15,567 bases of DNA, taken from NCBI GenBank assembly GCA_963621145.1, contig CAVFDI010000041.1, forward strand, positions 1 to 15,567, given 5' to 3'. The translations under genes were made by a program, and so were the position numbers. Below, one piece after another: positions 1 through 7,664 of the stretch. Origin of the DNA: W0P28-013 sp963621145. Its GTDB lineage: Bacteria; Bacteroidota; Bacteroidia; Bacteroidales; Paludibacteraceae. How positions within the stretch are numbered: position 1 is the stretch's first letter; every line of letters begins with the position of its first letter. Below the pieces are notes generated by a model. It had not been told where the DNA came from, made no database searches, and worked only from the letters and a program-made list of their open reading frames with translations.

Positions 1-208
1 GTTCTAAAAATTATCTTTGCAAGAATTTTTGAATTATAATCGAGCAGATTTTTTTGATTTTCGAAGGAGCAGGGTGTCTTGTAACCGAAAAAAGACGAAA
101 AAGATGCCGATTAGAAACGAAAAATCGCAAAGAGCAAGCCAAAACGCAAAAACATCTAGTAACTTACCAAAGAAAAATATAAAAGCGTAGAATTTTTAGA
201 ACCTACCT
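1..208 (+). repeat. Inverted-repeat-bounded element, copy 1 (left end cut by window)
   Basis: The right end is AATTTTTAGAACCTACCT (191-208). Its reverse complement AGGTAGGTTCTAAAAATT matches the left end, of which only the part from GTTCTAAAAATT onward is inside the window. The body is non-coding, A-rich, and about 80-85% identical by eye to 14729-14926. The first 51 bases differ from that copy at one position only. The copies differ by small indels in the right third, so this one is about 10 bp longer. The right end lies four bases before the ATG at 213. It could be an invertible promoter segment or a MITE. No transposase or recombinase is encoded inside it. Confidence 0.8.
12..19 (+). promoter_or_regulatory. 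-7 promoter box TATCTTTG inside element copy 1
   Basis: The sequence fits the Bacteroidota sigma consensus TAnnTTTG and is followed by CAAG. It points toward the transporter gene. The block around it is identical in element copy 2. The expected -33 box would fall outside the window, so it cannot be judged. Confidence 0.5.
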
Positions 209-212
209 GCAA

Positions 213-1553
213 ATGAAAAAATTGAAGGATAACATCTCGCCTTGGCTTTGGGTGCCGACGCTCTATTTTGCCGAAGGCGTGCCGTATTTCATCGTCAACA
301 ATGTGTCGGTGATGATGCTCACGCGCATGGGAGTGCCAAATGGACAAATGTCGTTCTACACTTCGCTACTCTATTTGCCGTGGCTCATCAAACCGTTTTG
401 GTGTCCGTTTGTCGACATCATCAAAACTAAACGTTGGTGGATTTTGGCGATGCAAATGATCATCACTGCGGCATTTGTGGGACTCACGCTCGCCATTCCG
501 CACCCTGCCGACGAAGTTATTGCAGCGCACGAAACGCCAATTTCGCTTTTTGCCGTCATGCTGATCATCTTTTGGATAACGGCTTTTGCCAGTGCCACGC
601 ACGACATTGCCGCCGATGGATTCTACATGTTGGCACTCTCGCCTGGCGACCAGTCGTTGTTTGTAGGCATTCGATCTACTTTCTATCGCATTTCGTCGCT
701 GTTTGGGCAAGGTGTGCTGATTGCCATTGCGGGCTTGCTCGAAACGCGTACCAACAACATCCCTTTTGCTTGGCAAATGACGTTGCTCATCACATCGGTT
801 CTCTTTGGTTTGATAACCATTTGGCATCTATTTTTTGTGCCAAAACCTGCAAGCGATCGTCCGCATGTGGAAGATGCCTCTGCCAATCGCGCCAGCGAAA
901 TTTTGCACGAGTTTGGACGCACTTTTGCCACCTATTTTCGCAAACCAGGCGTGGTGTTGGCCATCGTTTTTATGCTGGTCTATCGTCTGCCCGAGGCCTT
1001 TTTGCTGAAGATGATAAATCCGTTTTTGGTTGCGCCTGTGGCTGAAGGCGGACTTGCGCTCAGCACCGAAACAGTGGGCATTGCCTATGGCACTATCGGA
1101 ATAATTATGCTCACTGTGGGCGGCATTTTGGGTGGCATTTTTGCCTCACGCGTCGGCCTTAAAAAATCGATGTGGCTCATGGCGGCGTGCATGACTTTGC
1201 CCTGCTTCAGTTTTGTATATCTCAGCATGTGCCAACCGTCGAACATTGTGCTTATCTCGCTGGCCATAGCCGTGGAGCAGTTTGGCTACGGATTTGGTTT
1301 CACAGCCTACACACTTTACATGATGTATTTTTCCGAAGGCGAATTCAAGACTGCGCATTACGCCATCTGCACCGCTTTCATGGCGGCCAGCATGATGTTG
1401 CCTGGACTTGTAGCGGGCTATTTGCAGGAACGGCTCGGCTACGCCAATTTCTTTTGGATGGTGATAGCGTGCTGCATTGCTACTGTGATTGTAACCCACC
1501 TTGTTCTTCGCCACATCGATCCGCAGTTTGGAAAAAAATCATCGAATCATTGA
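213..1553 (+). CDS. MFS transporter, AmpG/PAT (SLC33)-like
   Basis: This 446-residue protein has about 12 hydrophobic segments and belongs to the major facilitator superfamily, AmpG/PAT branch. The N-terminal PTLYFAEGVPYF and the segment ATHDIAADGFYML (about residues 128-140) are typical of that branch. AmpG proteins import anhydro-muropeptides during cell-wall recycling, and SLC33 relatives move acetyl-CoA. The substrate here cannot be read from sequence, and no recycling enzyme lies nearby. The ATG at 213 follows the inverted-repeat element by four bases, so the element supplies the whole visible leader and probably the promoter. The gene is convergent with folK; the two stop codons are one base apart. 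The last residues (SSNH) are encoded by a short AATCATT-type repeat. Confidence 0.85.
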   Translation: MKKLKDNISPWLWVPTLYFAEGVPYFIVNNVSVMMLTRMGVPNGQMSFYTSLLYLPWLIKPFWCPFVDIIKTKRWWILAMQMIITAAFVGLTLAIPHPADEVIAAHETPISLFAVMLIIFWITAFASATHDIAADGFYMLALSPGDQSLFVGIRSTFYRISSLFGQGVLIAIAGLLETRTNNIPFAWQMTLLITSVLFGLITIWHLFFVPKPASDRPHVEDASANRASEILHEFGRTFATYFRKPGVVLAIVFMLVYRLPEAFLLKMINPFLVAPVAEGGLALSTETVGIAYGTIGIIMLTVGGILGGIFASRVGLKKSMWLMAACMTLPCFSFVYLSMCQPSNIVLISLAIAVEQFGYGFGFTAYTLYMMYFSEGEFKTAHYAICTAFMAASMMLPGLVAGYLQERLGYANFFWMVIACCIATVIVTHLVLRHIDPQFGKKSSNH

Positions 1554-1574
1554 TTTATTGAATCATTGGATGAT
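1538..1574. terminator. Possible bidirectional terminator between convergent genes
   Basis: ATCATC (1538-1543) pairs with GATGAT (1569-1574), with interrupted inner pairing. A run of seven A precedes the left arm and TTTT follows the right arm, so either strand's transcript would end in a U-tract. The stem has several mismatches and overlaps the 3' ends of both coding regions, so the call is tentative. Confidence 0.35.
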
Positions 1575-2025
1575 TTTCGAGTAACTCCTTTGCAGTTTTG
1601 CCAAAAATTGGGTGTCGCCATTGAGGTAGGATTTCGACGAGGGGCTGCAGCACAAACGGTCGTATGTGCATGAGCGGGTGCGGCAGTGTGAGATCGGTGC
1701 TTTGCAACATTTGTCCGTCGCAGTCTATCAGGTCGATGTCGATAATGCGGTCGTGGTAGTGCCCAGCGTGCGATTTTTCGGTGCGCCCCATCAGCCGCTC
1801 TATGGCTTGCGTCTCGGCAAGCAGTTTTTGTGGCGTGAGATCAGTTTGAATTATCAGCACACTATTTGCGAAAGCGTTTTCGCTGCAAAATCCCCATGGC
1901 TCAGATTCGTAGATGGCACTACACACCACAAGCGTGCCAACGCGCTCGGTGAGCAGTTGCGTAGCACGACTTAAGTTTTCGGCTCGGTTGCCAAGGTTAG
2001 AGCCAAGTGACAGAATGGCTTGCAT
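1555..2025 (-). CDS. folK: 6-hydroxymethyl-7,8-dihydropterin pyrophosphokinase
   Basis: HPPK transfers pyrophosphate from ATP to 6-hydroxymethyl-dihydropterin in folate biosynthesis and acts in the cytoplasm. The 156-residue length is normal for a single-domain FolK. Visible family signatures are the N-terminal LSLGSNLGNR, the YESEPWG segment, HDRIIDIDLI (metal-binding D-x-D after the conserved R) and LPHPLMHIRPFVLQPL. Its ATG overlaps the stop of gcvH by one base (TAATG on the minus strand), so the two are an operon with probable translational coupling. The link is through one-carbon metabolism: the glycine cleavage system charges tetrahydrofolate, whose precursor FolK makes. The C-terminus (ENHPMIQ) lies in a small intergenic-type repeat. 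Confidence 0.95.
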   Translation of the reverse strand: MQAILSLGSNLGNRAENLSRATQLLTERVGTLVVCSAIYESEPWGFCSENAFANSVLIIQTDLTPQKLLAETQAIERLMGRTEKSHAGHYHDRIIDIDLIDCDGQMLQSTDLTLPHPLMHIRPFVLQPLVEILPQWRHPIFGKTAKELLENHPMIQ

Positions 2026-2402
2026 TAGCCGATGAGCGCGGCGTAGCCTTTGGCGTCGAGCAGGTTGGCAAGTTCGTCAGCATTCGAAATGGCCACTTTC
2101 ACCATCCAGCCTTCGCCGTAAGGATCGGAGTTGACCAACTCGGGCTGCGATTCGAGAGCGGGATTCACCTCCAAAACCTCGCCCGAAGCGGGCATAAAGA
2201 GGTCAGAAACCGTTTTCACAGCCTCCACCGAGCCAAAAGTGTCGCCAGCCTTGAGCGTTTCGCCAGCGGTTTGAATGTCGACAAACACAATTTCGCCCAA
2301 CTCGCTTTGTGCATAGTCGGTGATGCCAACATACGCCACATCGCCATCAACACGAATCCACTCGTGCTCGTTGGTGTACTTCAGATTTTCTGGAATAGTC
2401 AT
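2025..2402 (-). CDS. gcvH: Glycine cleavage system H protein
   Basis: GcvH carries the aminomethyl group on a lipoyl arm between the P, T and L proteins of glycine cleavage. The 125-residue product starts MTIPENLKYTNEHEW. The lipoylated lysine is K63 in GSVEAVKTVSDL, and the family segments GITDYAQSELGEIVFV and SDPYGEGWM are present. An in-frame ATG exists 33 bases upstream (2435). I reject it because it lies upstream of the predicted transcription start implied by the -7 box at 2425-2432, and because the homologous N-terminus begins at MTIPENL. It is the first gene of the gcvH-folK operon, overlapping folK by one base. The other glycine cleavage genes are not in the window. Confidence 0.96.
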   Translation of the reverse strand: MTIPENLKYTNEHEWIRVDGDVAYVGITDYAQSELGEIVFVDIQTAGETLKAGDTFGSVEAVKTVSDLFMPASGEVLEVNPALESQPELVNSDPYGEGWMVKVAISNADELANLLDAKGYAALIG

Positions 2403-2424
2403 TTTGTGTAGATTTATTGCGGTG

Positions 2425-2432
2425 CAAAGATA
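2425..2432 (-). promoter_or_regulatory. -7 promoter box for gcvH-folK
   Basis: The minus strand reads GTATCTTTGCAC, an exact TAnnTTTG. Transcription would begin near 2418, leaving a leader of about 16 bases before the ATG at 2402. No good -33 TTTG is seen at 19-20 bases. Confidence 0.6.
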
Positions 2433-2438
2433 CAACTT

Positions 2439-2480
2439 TTTAATTACTCAATTTCCAATTTTTTAATCACTCAATTAGAA
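2439..2480. repeat. AT-rich short-period array (CAATT words)
   Basis: Degenerate units of about 7-9 bases built on CAATT/TAATT (TACTCAATT, TCCAATT, TTTTAAT, CACTCAATT). The first 22 bases match 14572-14593 at 20 positions, so related arrays occur in two distant gaps. It lies between the divergent gcvH and sppA promoters. Confidence 0.5.
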
Positions 2481-2548
2481 AGATGGCGTGCTACAATTAT
2501 TGCCGAAGAAATTTATCAACATTACCGCGAAATGTGGTTGAAATTTTC

Positions 2549-2556
2549 TAATTTTG
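2549..2556 (+). promoter_or_regulatory. -7 promoter box for sppA-dnaG
   Basis: TAATTTTG followed by CAAGG fits TAnnTTTG. It is 34 bases before the chosen sppA ATG. The -33 element is not clear. Confidence 0.5.
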
Positions 2557-2590
2557 CAAGGTTGTAAATTTGAAACAAATCGGGCAAAAA

Positions 2591-4321
2591 ATGAAGAATT
2601 TTCTGAAAATGACGCTGGCCACGCTAGTCGGTTTGGTGCTTTTTGGCGTGCTAACGATGATTATCGGCACAAGCCTGCTGGGTTCGATGATGATGATGAG
2701 CGACGCGCCCACATCGGTCGACAAAGGCACAGTTTTTGAGCTCTCGCTCGACGGCACACTCATCGAACGCAACGAAGCCAACGAAATGGCATTTTTAATG
2801 TCGAAATTTCAAAATAGCGGCGCCACCATTGGTCTCGACGAGGTGCTGACGGCCATCGACCGAGCAAAAAACAACGCAAATATAGTAGGAATTTACCTGA
2901 ATATCGGCAGTTTGAGCGCATCGCCCGCATCGCTTTGCGAAATTCGTCAGGCGCTGGCCGACTTCAAAGCCACGGGCAAATGGATTGTGGCTTACGCCGA
3001 CGACTACGGCAACGGCACTTATGCTCTGGCAACTGTGGCTGACAAACTCGCGCTGAACACGCACGGAACCATGGGTTTGACGGGTCTTTCGTTCGAGACA
3101 ATGTTTTTCCACAAAGCACTCGAAAAATTCGGCGTCGAAATGCAAGTGTTCAAAGTTGGCACTTTCAAATCGGCTGTTGAACCATATATTTGTGACGAAA
3201 TGAGCGACGCTAATCGTCTGCAAATGAACGAATTATCTACCTCGCTATGGAACTCGCTGCGCAACGATATGTCGCAAGGGCGCAATCTGCCAAACGAGGT
3301 TTTCGACGATTTTGCCAACCGTGGCGACTTCTTTGCCGATGCCGATGTGGCGTACAATCATCATTTGGTCGATACGCTAGTCTATCGCGAAGAGATGAAA
3401 TCGATAATCGAGTCGTTAGCTGGCAAAAATTATGCTTCGTCTGATTTGAAAACGATGAAAAATCTGCCTGACGAGACAAAATATTCGGCTCAAAAAATTG
3501 CGGTAGTCTATGCCACAGGCGAGATAGACGGCAATGGTAACGATGCCATGGATTCTGAAAAAATTGCCGAGACATTGACAGATTTGGCCGATGACGATGC
3601 CGTGAAAGCCGTAGTTTTGCGTGTGAATTCGCCAGGCGGCAGTGCCTACGGATCGGAACAGATGTGGCACGCCACGCAGTTGGTCAAAGCCAAGAAACCG
3701 TTCATTGTTTCGATGGGCGACTATGCCGCTTCGGGCGGATACTACATGTCGTGCGGCGCCGATACCATTGTGGCGCAAGCAACCACGCTCACGGGTTCGA
3801 TTGGCATTTTTGGCGTGCTGCCGAACATCAAGAAAGCGACTGACTATGTGGGCGTTAGTTCCGATGGCGTGAAAACACACGAATACGCCGATTTTGGTTC
3901 GATGTTCCGCCCAGTTACCGAAGGCGAAAGGCGACTTTTCCAGAATTCGGTGGAGCGCGGCTACAAACTGTTTGTTAAACGCTGTGCCGACGGTCGCCAC
4001 ACCACGCCCGAAGCCATCGAAAAGATTGCCGAAGGACGCGTTTGGAGCGGCGAAGACGCGCTGAAAATCGGTTTGGTCGATGTGCTTGGTAATCTAGACG
4101 ATGCCATTCGCATTGCAGCCGAAAAAGCCAATTTGACCGAATACAACATCAAAAATTATCCAACCAAGCGCGATTGGATGGCCTGCCTGATGGACGACCT
4201 CGAAATGAACATCGTGCAGCACCAATTGGGCGACGGCTACCGCTATTGGCAGATGTTGCAAAGCGCAAAAACGCGCCAAGGCGTATTGGCAATAATGCCA
4301 TTTTACATCGAAATAAAGTAA
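2591..4321 (+). CDS. sppA: Signal peptide peptidase SppA, 67-kDa type
   Basis: This 576-residue membrane-anchored serine protease of family S49 degrades cleaved signal peptides. An N-terminal membrane segment (about residues 5-30) precedes two tandem S49 domains, the long arrangement of E. coli SppA. The catalytic dyad is visible: lysine K193 in GTFKSAVEPY of the first domain and serine S381 in DYAASGGYYMS of the second, plus LRVNSPGGSAYGSE and TTLTGSIGIFGV. The ATG at 2591 gives a normal start, MKNFLKMTLATLVG. A TTG at 2570 is in frame but only about 14 bases after the -7 box and adds residues not expected of the family. dnaG follows after 68 bases filled mainly by an 8-bp array, so the two are probably co-transcribed. 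Confidence 0.95.
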   Translation: MKNFLKMTLATLVGLVLFGVLTMIIGTSLLGSMMMMSDAPTSVDKGTVFELSLDGTLIERNEANEMAFLMSKFQNSGATIGLDEVLTAIDRAKNNANIVGIYLNIGSLSASPASLCEIRQALADFKATGKWIVAYADDYGNGTYALATVADKLALNTHGTMGLTGLSFETMFFHKALEKFGVEMQVFKVGTFKSAVEPYICDEMSDANRLQMNELSTSLWNSLRNDMSQGRNLPNEVFDDFANRGDFFADADVAYNHHLVDTLVYREEMKSIIESLAGKNYASSDLKTMKNLPDETKYSAQKIAVVYATGEIDGNGNDAMDSEKIAETLTDLADDDAVKAVVLRVNSPGGSAYGSEQMWHATQLVKAKKPFIVSMGDYAASGGYYMSCGADTIVAQATTLTGSIGIFGVLPNIKKATDYVGVSSDGVKTHEYADFGSMFRPVTEGERRLFQNSVERGYKLFVKRCADGRHTTPEAIEKIAEGRVWSGEDALKIGLVDVLGNLDDAIRIAAEKANLTEYNIKNYPTKRDWMACLMDDLEMNIVQHQLGDGYRYWQMLQSAKTRQGVLAIMPFYIEIK

Positions 4322-4328
4322 AAAACGC

Positions 4329-4382
4329 TTCAACAATTCAACAATTCAACACTTCAACAATTCAACACTTCAACAATTCAAC
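4329..4382 (+). repeat. 8-bp tandem array (TTCAACAA/TTCAACAC), 6.75 copies, in dnaG leader
   Basis: Six complete units run 4329-4376 as TTCAACAA, TTCAACAA, TTCAACAC, TTCAACAA, TTCAACAC, TTCAACAA, and a partial TTCAAC ends at 4382. The array fills almost the whole gap between the sppA stop and the dnaG start at 4390. The unit length is not a multiple of three. Near-perfect copies suggest active slippage. Confidence 0.9.
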
Positions 4383-4389
4383 CCCTCTT

Positions 4390-6501
4390 ATGATTGACCG
4401 TGCGACAGTTGCAAAAATTTTGGACGCTGCAGACATTTACGGTGTGGTGTCGGACTTTGTTACGCTAAAAAAACGCGGGGCAAACTATTGGGGTTGTTGC
4501 CCGTTTCACAACGAGAAAACGCCGTCGTTCAGTGTAAATCCATCGAAAGGCATTTTCAAATGTTTCGGTTGCGGCGAAGGCGGCGGCGCGGCAAAATTCA
4601 TCATGAAACATGAAAATGTGTCGTACCCCGATGCACTGCGCTATCTTGCAAAAAAATACAACATCGAAATAGAAGAACGCGAAGAGACCGAAGAGGAAAA
4701 AGCCCAAAACGACGAGCGCGAAAGCCTGCTGACCGTTACAGAATTTGCTGCCAAGCATTTCGAAAATATGCTCCACGAGAGCGACGAAGGCAAGGCGGTT
4801 GGGCTGAGTTTTTTTCACGAGCGTGGCGTTTCGGACGAAACCATAAAGAAATTTCGCCTTGGCTATGCGCCCGAAGAGTGGTCGCTGTTGATGAACGCAG
4901 CGCAAAAAGGCGGCTATCAACTCGATTTTTTGGAAAAATGCGGACTCATCAGGCGCAAAGAGGGAAAAAATGAATTTTACGATTTCTTCCGCGATCGCGT
5001 GGTTTTTCCGTGGTTTTCGCGCAGCGGTCAGGTGATTGGTTTCACGGCGCGTGTGATGTCGCGCGAGACCAAAGGCGTGAACCAAAAATACATCAACTCG
5101 CCCGAATCGCCCATTTTCAAGAAAGATGAAGAGATTTTTGGCATCTATCAGGCCTCAAGAGCCATCAGCAAGGCAGAGTGCGTCTACATGGTCGAGGGTC
5201 AGTTCGATGTGATTTCGATGCACCAATGCGGCATAGAAAATGTGGTGGCATGTTCGGGCGGCAAAGGCTTGAGCATGGAACAAGCCATGAAACTTAAACG
5301 CCTGCAAGCCAAAGAGATAGTGCTGATGTACGACTCCGACGCGGCTGGCGAAAAAGATACCAATCAAGCCATTGGCGTGGCGTTGGAGGCCAATCTGGGC
5401 GTGAAAATTGTGCGCCTGCCCGAAGGCTCAGATCCCGACGATTTTTGTCGAAAACACAACGCCAACGAGGTGATGGCTTACATCGACGAAAACAAAACCG
5501 ATTTCGCCACCTACAAATGTCGCCAGATTTTAGCAAAAAGCAATGGTGACCCCACGCGAAAAATTGCGCTCGTGAAAGAGGAATTGCTGCCACTATTGGC
5601 CGCCATTCAGGACAAAATGATGCGCTACGAATTTCTGAAAATCTGCTCGAATCTGCTTGATATTGAGATAGATACGCTGAACGAAGATGTTGCAAAATTC
5701 GTCAAACGGCAGATGGAGGAGAAGGAGCGACAAGCAGAACGCGAACGCCAAGAACGCCTTTCGCAACGCGACCAAATGCCCGAGCCGCCGCCAGATTTTG
5801 GTGATGTGCCCTATTCGCCCAACGACATACCGCAAAATGCCCCTATCGCCCCAAAATCGGATCCAAAGAAACTCTCAAAACTGGAGCAACTCGAAAGGAA
5901 CATTTTGCAGTTTGCCCTGCGCTACGGCAACGAGCAGATTTTCGAAGATGAAGACGGCGTATGGACTGTGAACCGCTACATCGTTCACGAGTTGCTAGAG
6001 GTAGATCAAATTACGCTGCGCGATCCTTTGTGCCGCACAGTGCTTTTCGAGATTGCGGCGCACCACACCGAACCAGCGTTTAGTCCGCGATTTTTCGACG
6101 TGAACTATGGCGTAGGCGAGGTTAGCAGTTTTGTAACCGATTTGCTTTCGACCCGCTACACCGTGAGCCGCATGTTTACCGACGACGAAGACGCGCCCAA
6201 GGTAGAAGGCGCCACCGAGCGCGAGTTGGCTTCGTCGCAAGAGCGCCGCAATCGCTACGACAAAAAACAGCACGAAGCACGCATTCAGGAACTTTGCGAA
6301 GAGTTACAACATGTGATTTTGGAATACAAAACAGCACTTGTTATGGACGAGATTAATCGTACGACAATCGACCTGAAAAAAGCCTGCGACAACCACGACA
6401 ATGCTGCTATGGAACAGATTTTGCAGCGCCTCGATCAGCTAAACCGAATCAAGAAAAAAGCCGCCGAACTGCTTGGCGGTAGAGTAATTGTGAAACTGTA
6501 G
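4390..6501 (+). CDS. dnaG: DNA primase
   Basis: DnaG makes the RNA primers for replication. The 703-residue product has the three expected parts. First is an N-terminal CHC2 zinc finger with ligands C37, H40, C58 and C61 (CCPFHNEKTPSF ... FKCFGCGEGG). Next is the catalytic core with a TOPRIM fold: E269 in VEGQFDV, and D315/D317 in MYDSDAAGE. Last is a C-terminal helical region (about 570-703) in the place of the DnaB-binding domain. A charged linker rich in E, R, Q and P (about 435-500) separates core and C-terminus. The ATG at 4390 starts MIDRATVAKILDAADI, the normal primase N-terminus. The frame is open further upstream through the 8-bp array into sppA, but that extension is array-encoded and unlike any primase. 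No promoter box was found, so it is probably transcribed with sppA. Confidence 0.96.
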   Translation: MIDRATVAKILDAADIYGVVSDFVTLKKRGANYWGCCPFHNEKTPSFSVNPSKGIFKCFGCGEGGGAAKFIMKHENVSYPDALRYLAKKYNIEIEEREETEEEKAQNDERESLLTVTEFAAKHFENMLHESDEGKAVGLSFFHERGVSDETIKKFRLGYAPEEWSLLMNAAQKGGYQLDFLEKCGLIRRKEGKNEFYDFFRDRVVFPWFSRSGQVIGFTARVMSRETKGVNQKYINSPESPIFKKDEEIFGIYQASRAISKAECVYMVEGQFDVISMHQCGIENVVACSGGKGLSMEQAMKLKRLQAKEIVLMYDSDAAGEKDTNQAIGVALEANLGVKIVRLPEGSDPDDFCRKHNANEVMAYIDENKTDFATYKCRQILAKSNGDPTRKIALVKEELLPLLAAIQDKMMRYEFLKICSNLLDIEIDTLNEDVAKFVKRQMEEKERQAERERQERLSQRDQMPEPPPDFGDVPYSPNDIPQNAPIAPKSDPKKLSKLEQLERNILQFALRYGNEQIFEDEDGVWTVNRYIVHELLEVDQITLRDPLCRTVLFEIAAHHTEPAFSPRFFDVNYGVGEVSSFVTDLLSTRYTVSRMFTDDEDAPKVEGATERELASSQERRNRYDKKQHEARIQELCEELQHVILEYKTALVMDEINRTTIDLKKACDNHDNAAMEQILQRLDQLNRIKKKAAELLGGRVIVKL

Positions 6502-6566
6502 GGCTAATTGCAATACGCCACGCACTTTATAGACTTTTCACTTCGTCGCACTATTCAACTTTTTTG

Positions 6567-6574
6567 TAACTTTG
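6567..6574 (+). promoter_or_regulatory. -7 promoter box for the 6598 gene
   Basis: TAACTTTG in GTAACTTTGCAC, a 12-base string also present at the porU promoter. It gives a leader of about 17 bases to the ATG at 6598. No -33 TTTG at the usual distance. Confidence 0.55.
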
Positions 6575-6597
6575 CACACGGAAATCATCGCTTTGTC

Positions 6598-7587
6598 ATG
6601 CAAATTTTGAAACAACTGCAATCGCCCAATTTACTGCTGCGCCTCGCGGTAGTGATGGCTACGGCTGTGCTGTGGTTTTTGCCCGACATTTGCAGAACTC
6701 CGTACCCCTACGAATATCGCGATTTCAAATTTCTCGACCATTTTGTGTGGTTCTCGCTGCCTGCGTTTTGGGCCAGTTTTGTGCAGTTTTGGGTAATTCT
6801 GTTCATTGCCATCTGGCTCGAGGTGGTGTGCGAACGCCGTCGCATTCTTGCCAACCGCAGCGCCATGCCTTTCACGGTGATGCTGCCGCTGGTGGCGTGC
6901 ATCAACCATCTGCAATTTTTCTCGGCTTCGACGGTGGCTTTCGCGCTGTTTCTCTACTCAGTGTCGCAACTGCTACGAACCTACGGCGCAAAAAAAGAGT
7001 GCGTTGCCGAGGCGTTCAACATTGGCGTGGCCATGGCTCTTGCCGCCATGTTCGACCGTATGTATGTGCTGCTCATTCTGCTCATCATCATCGGCACAAT
7101 AATTTTCGGAACCATCTCGGTACGCACGCTCATCACTTTTGTGGTGGGACAAATACTTACGGCGCTGCTTGTGGTCGAGATATTTTTGCTGAACGATATG
7201 TGGCCCGCGCTACAAGATGCGTTGACAGTGCCACTCTTTGCCGATGTTACCAAAATTCCGATGCTGGCGTGGAGCGAATGGGGACTAATCGCTTTGCTGG
7301 TGCTAACCACGCTGGTGGCTGTGAGCAGTTATGTGTCGGCAAGCACCATTTTCAATCTGAATGTGCGGCTCAACTACGTGTTCGACTGCATTGCGCTGGT
7401 GCTGACGCTCATTTTGGCATTCTTCACGGGTTGGCATGGTACACGACTGCTGCTGCCATTGCTTTTTGCTACGCTGATAGTGGCATTCTACTTCACCAAC
7501 ACTCACACCAAATTTTCCAACGCCGTCTTCATCATTTTTGCTGTTGGATGCACCGCCTGCCGCGTGCTGTCGCTATTCGGAATATAA
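6598..7587 (+). CDS. Polytopic inner-membrane protein, DUF6427-like
   Basis: A 329-residue protein made almost entirely of hydrophobic segments (roughly eight to ten). Charged loops include CERRRILANRSA (about 78-89) and LLRTYGAKKECVAEAFN (about 124-140). Alternation of AFNIGVAMALAAMF with a long hydrophobic run and SVRTLITFVVGQ resembles the uncharacterised Bacteroidota family DUF6427, but this is from memory of the family pattern and is not certain. No catalytic motif is visible. The ATG at 6598 is preferred over an in-frame TTG near 6508 because the -7 box at 6567 lies between them and the hydrophobic domain begins soon after. The next gene follows after 77 bases without its own clear promoter, so the two may be an operon. 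Confidence 0.75.
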   Translation: MQILKQLQSPNLLLRLAVVMATAVLWFLPDICRTPYPYEYRDFKFLDHFVWFSLPAFWASFVQFWVILFIAIWLEVVCERRRILANRSAMPFTVMLPLVACINHLQFFSASTVAFALFLYSVSQLLRTYGAKKECVAEAFNIGVAMALAAMFDRMYVLLILLIIIGTIIFGTISVRTLITFVVGQILTALLVVEIFLLNDMWPALQDALTVPLFADVTKIPMLAWSEWGLIALLVLTTLVAVSSYVSASTIFNLNVRLNYVFDCIALVLTLILAFFTGWHGTRLLLPLLFATLIVAFYFTNTHTKFSNAVFIIFAVGCTACRVLSLFGI

Positions 7588-7617
7588 TTGATAATTAGTT
7601 GAGGCACATCAGCCCAC

Positions 7618-7664
7618 ACTTTCTACTTTATACACTTTACACACTTTCCACTTTTTCACTTTTC
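7618..7664 (+). repeat. Short-period ACTTT array before the yqaA-like gene
   Basis: Imperfect units ACTTTATAC, ACTTTACAC, ACTTTCC, ACTTTTTC, ACTTTTC follow one another up to the proposed TTG start. The spacing is about 7-9 bases and the strand is pyrimidine-rich. The preceding AATTGAT/AATTAGT at 7586-7599 is a second tiny two-copy repeat. Confidence 0.6.

Noticed and set aside
2591..4321. Tandem ATG run (MMMM) near the sppA N-terminus as a start-site ambiguity
   Set aside because: It lies after the membrane segment, so starting there would remove the anchor; 2591 gives a normal N-terminus.
4329..4382. CRISPR array
   Set aside because: Units are 8 bases and directly adjacent, with no spacers and no cas genes.
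4174..4389. Upstream extension of dnaG through the 8-bp array into sppA
   Set aside because: The extension is array-encoded or out of frame with sppA, and primases begin at the MIDRATV start at 4390.
6672..7598. A 308-codon open frame overlapping the polytopic membrane gene in another plus frame
   Set aside because: It is rich in H, C and R with no domain, and overlaps nearly all of a gene with coherent membrane segments and its own promoter box.
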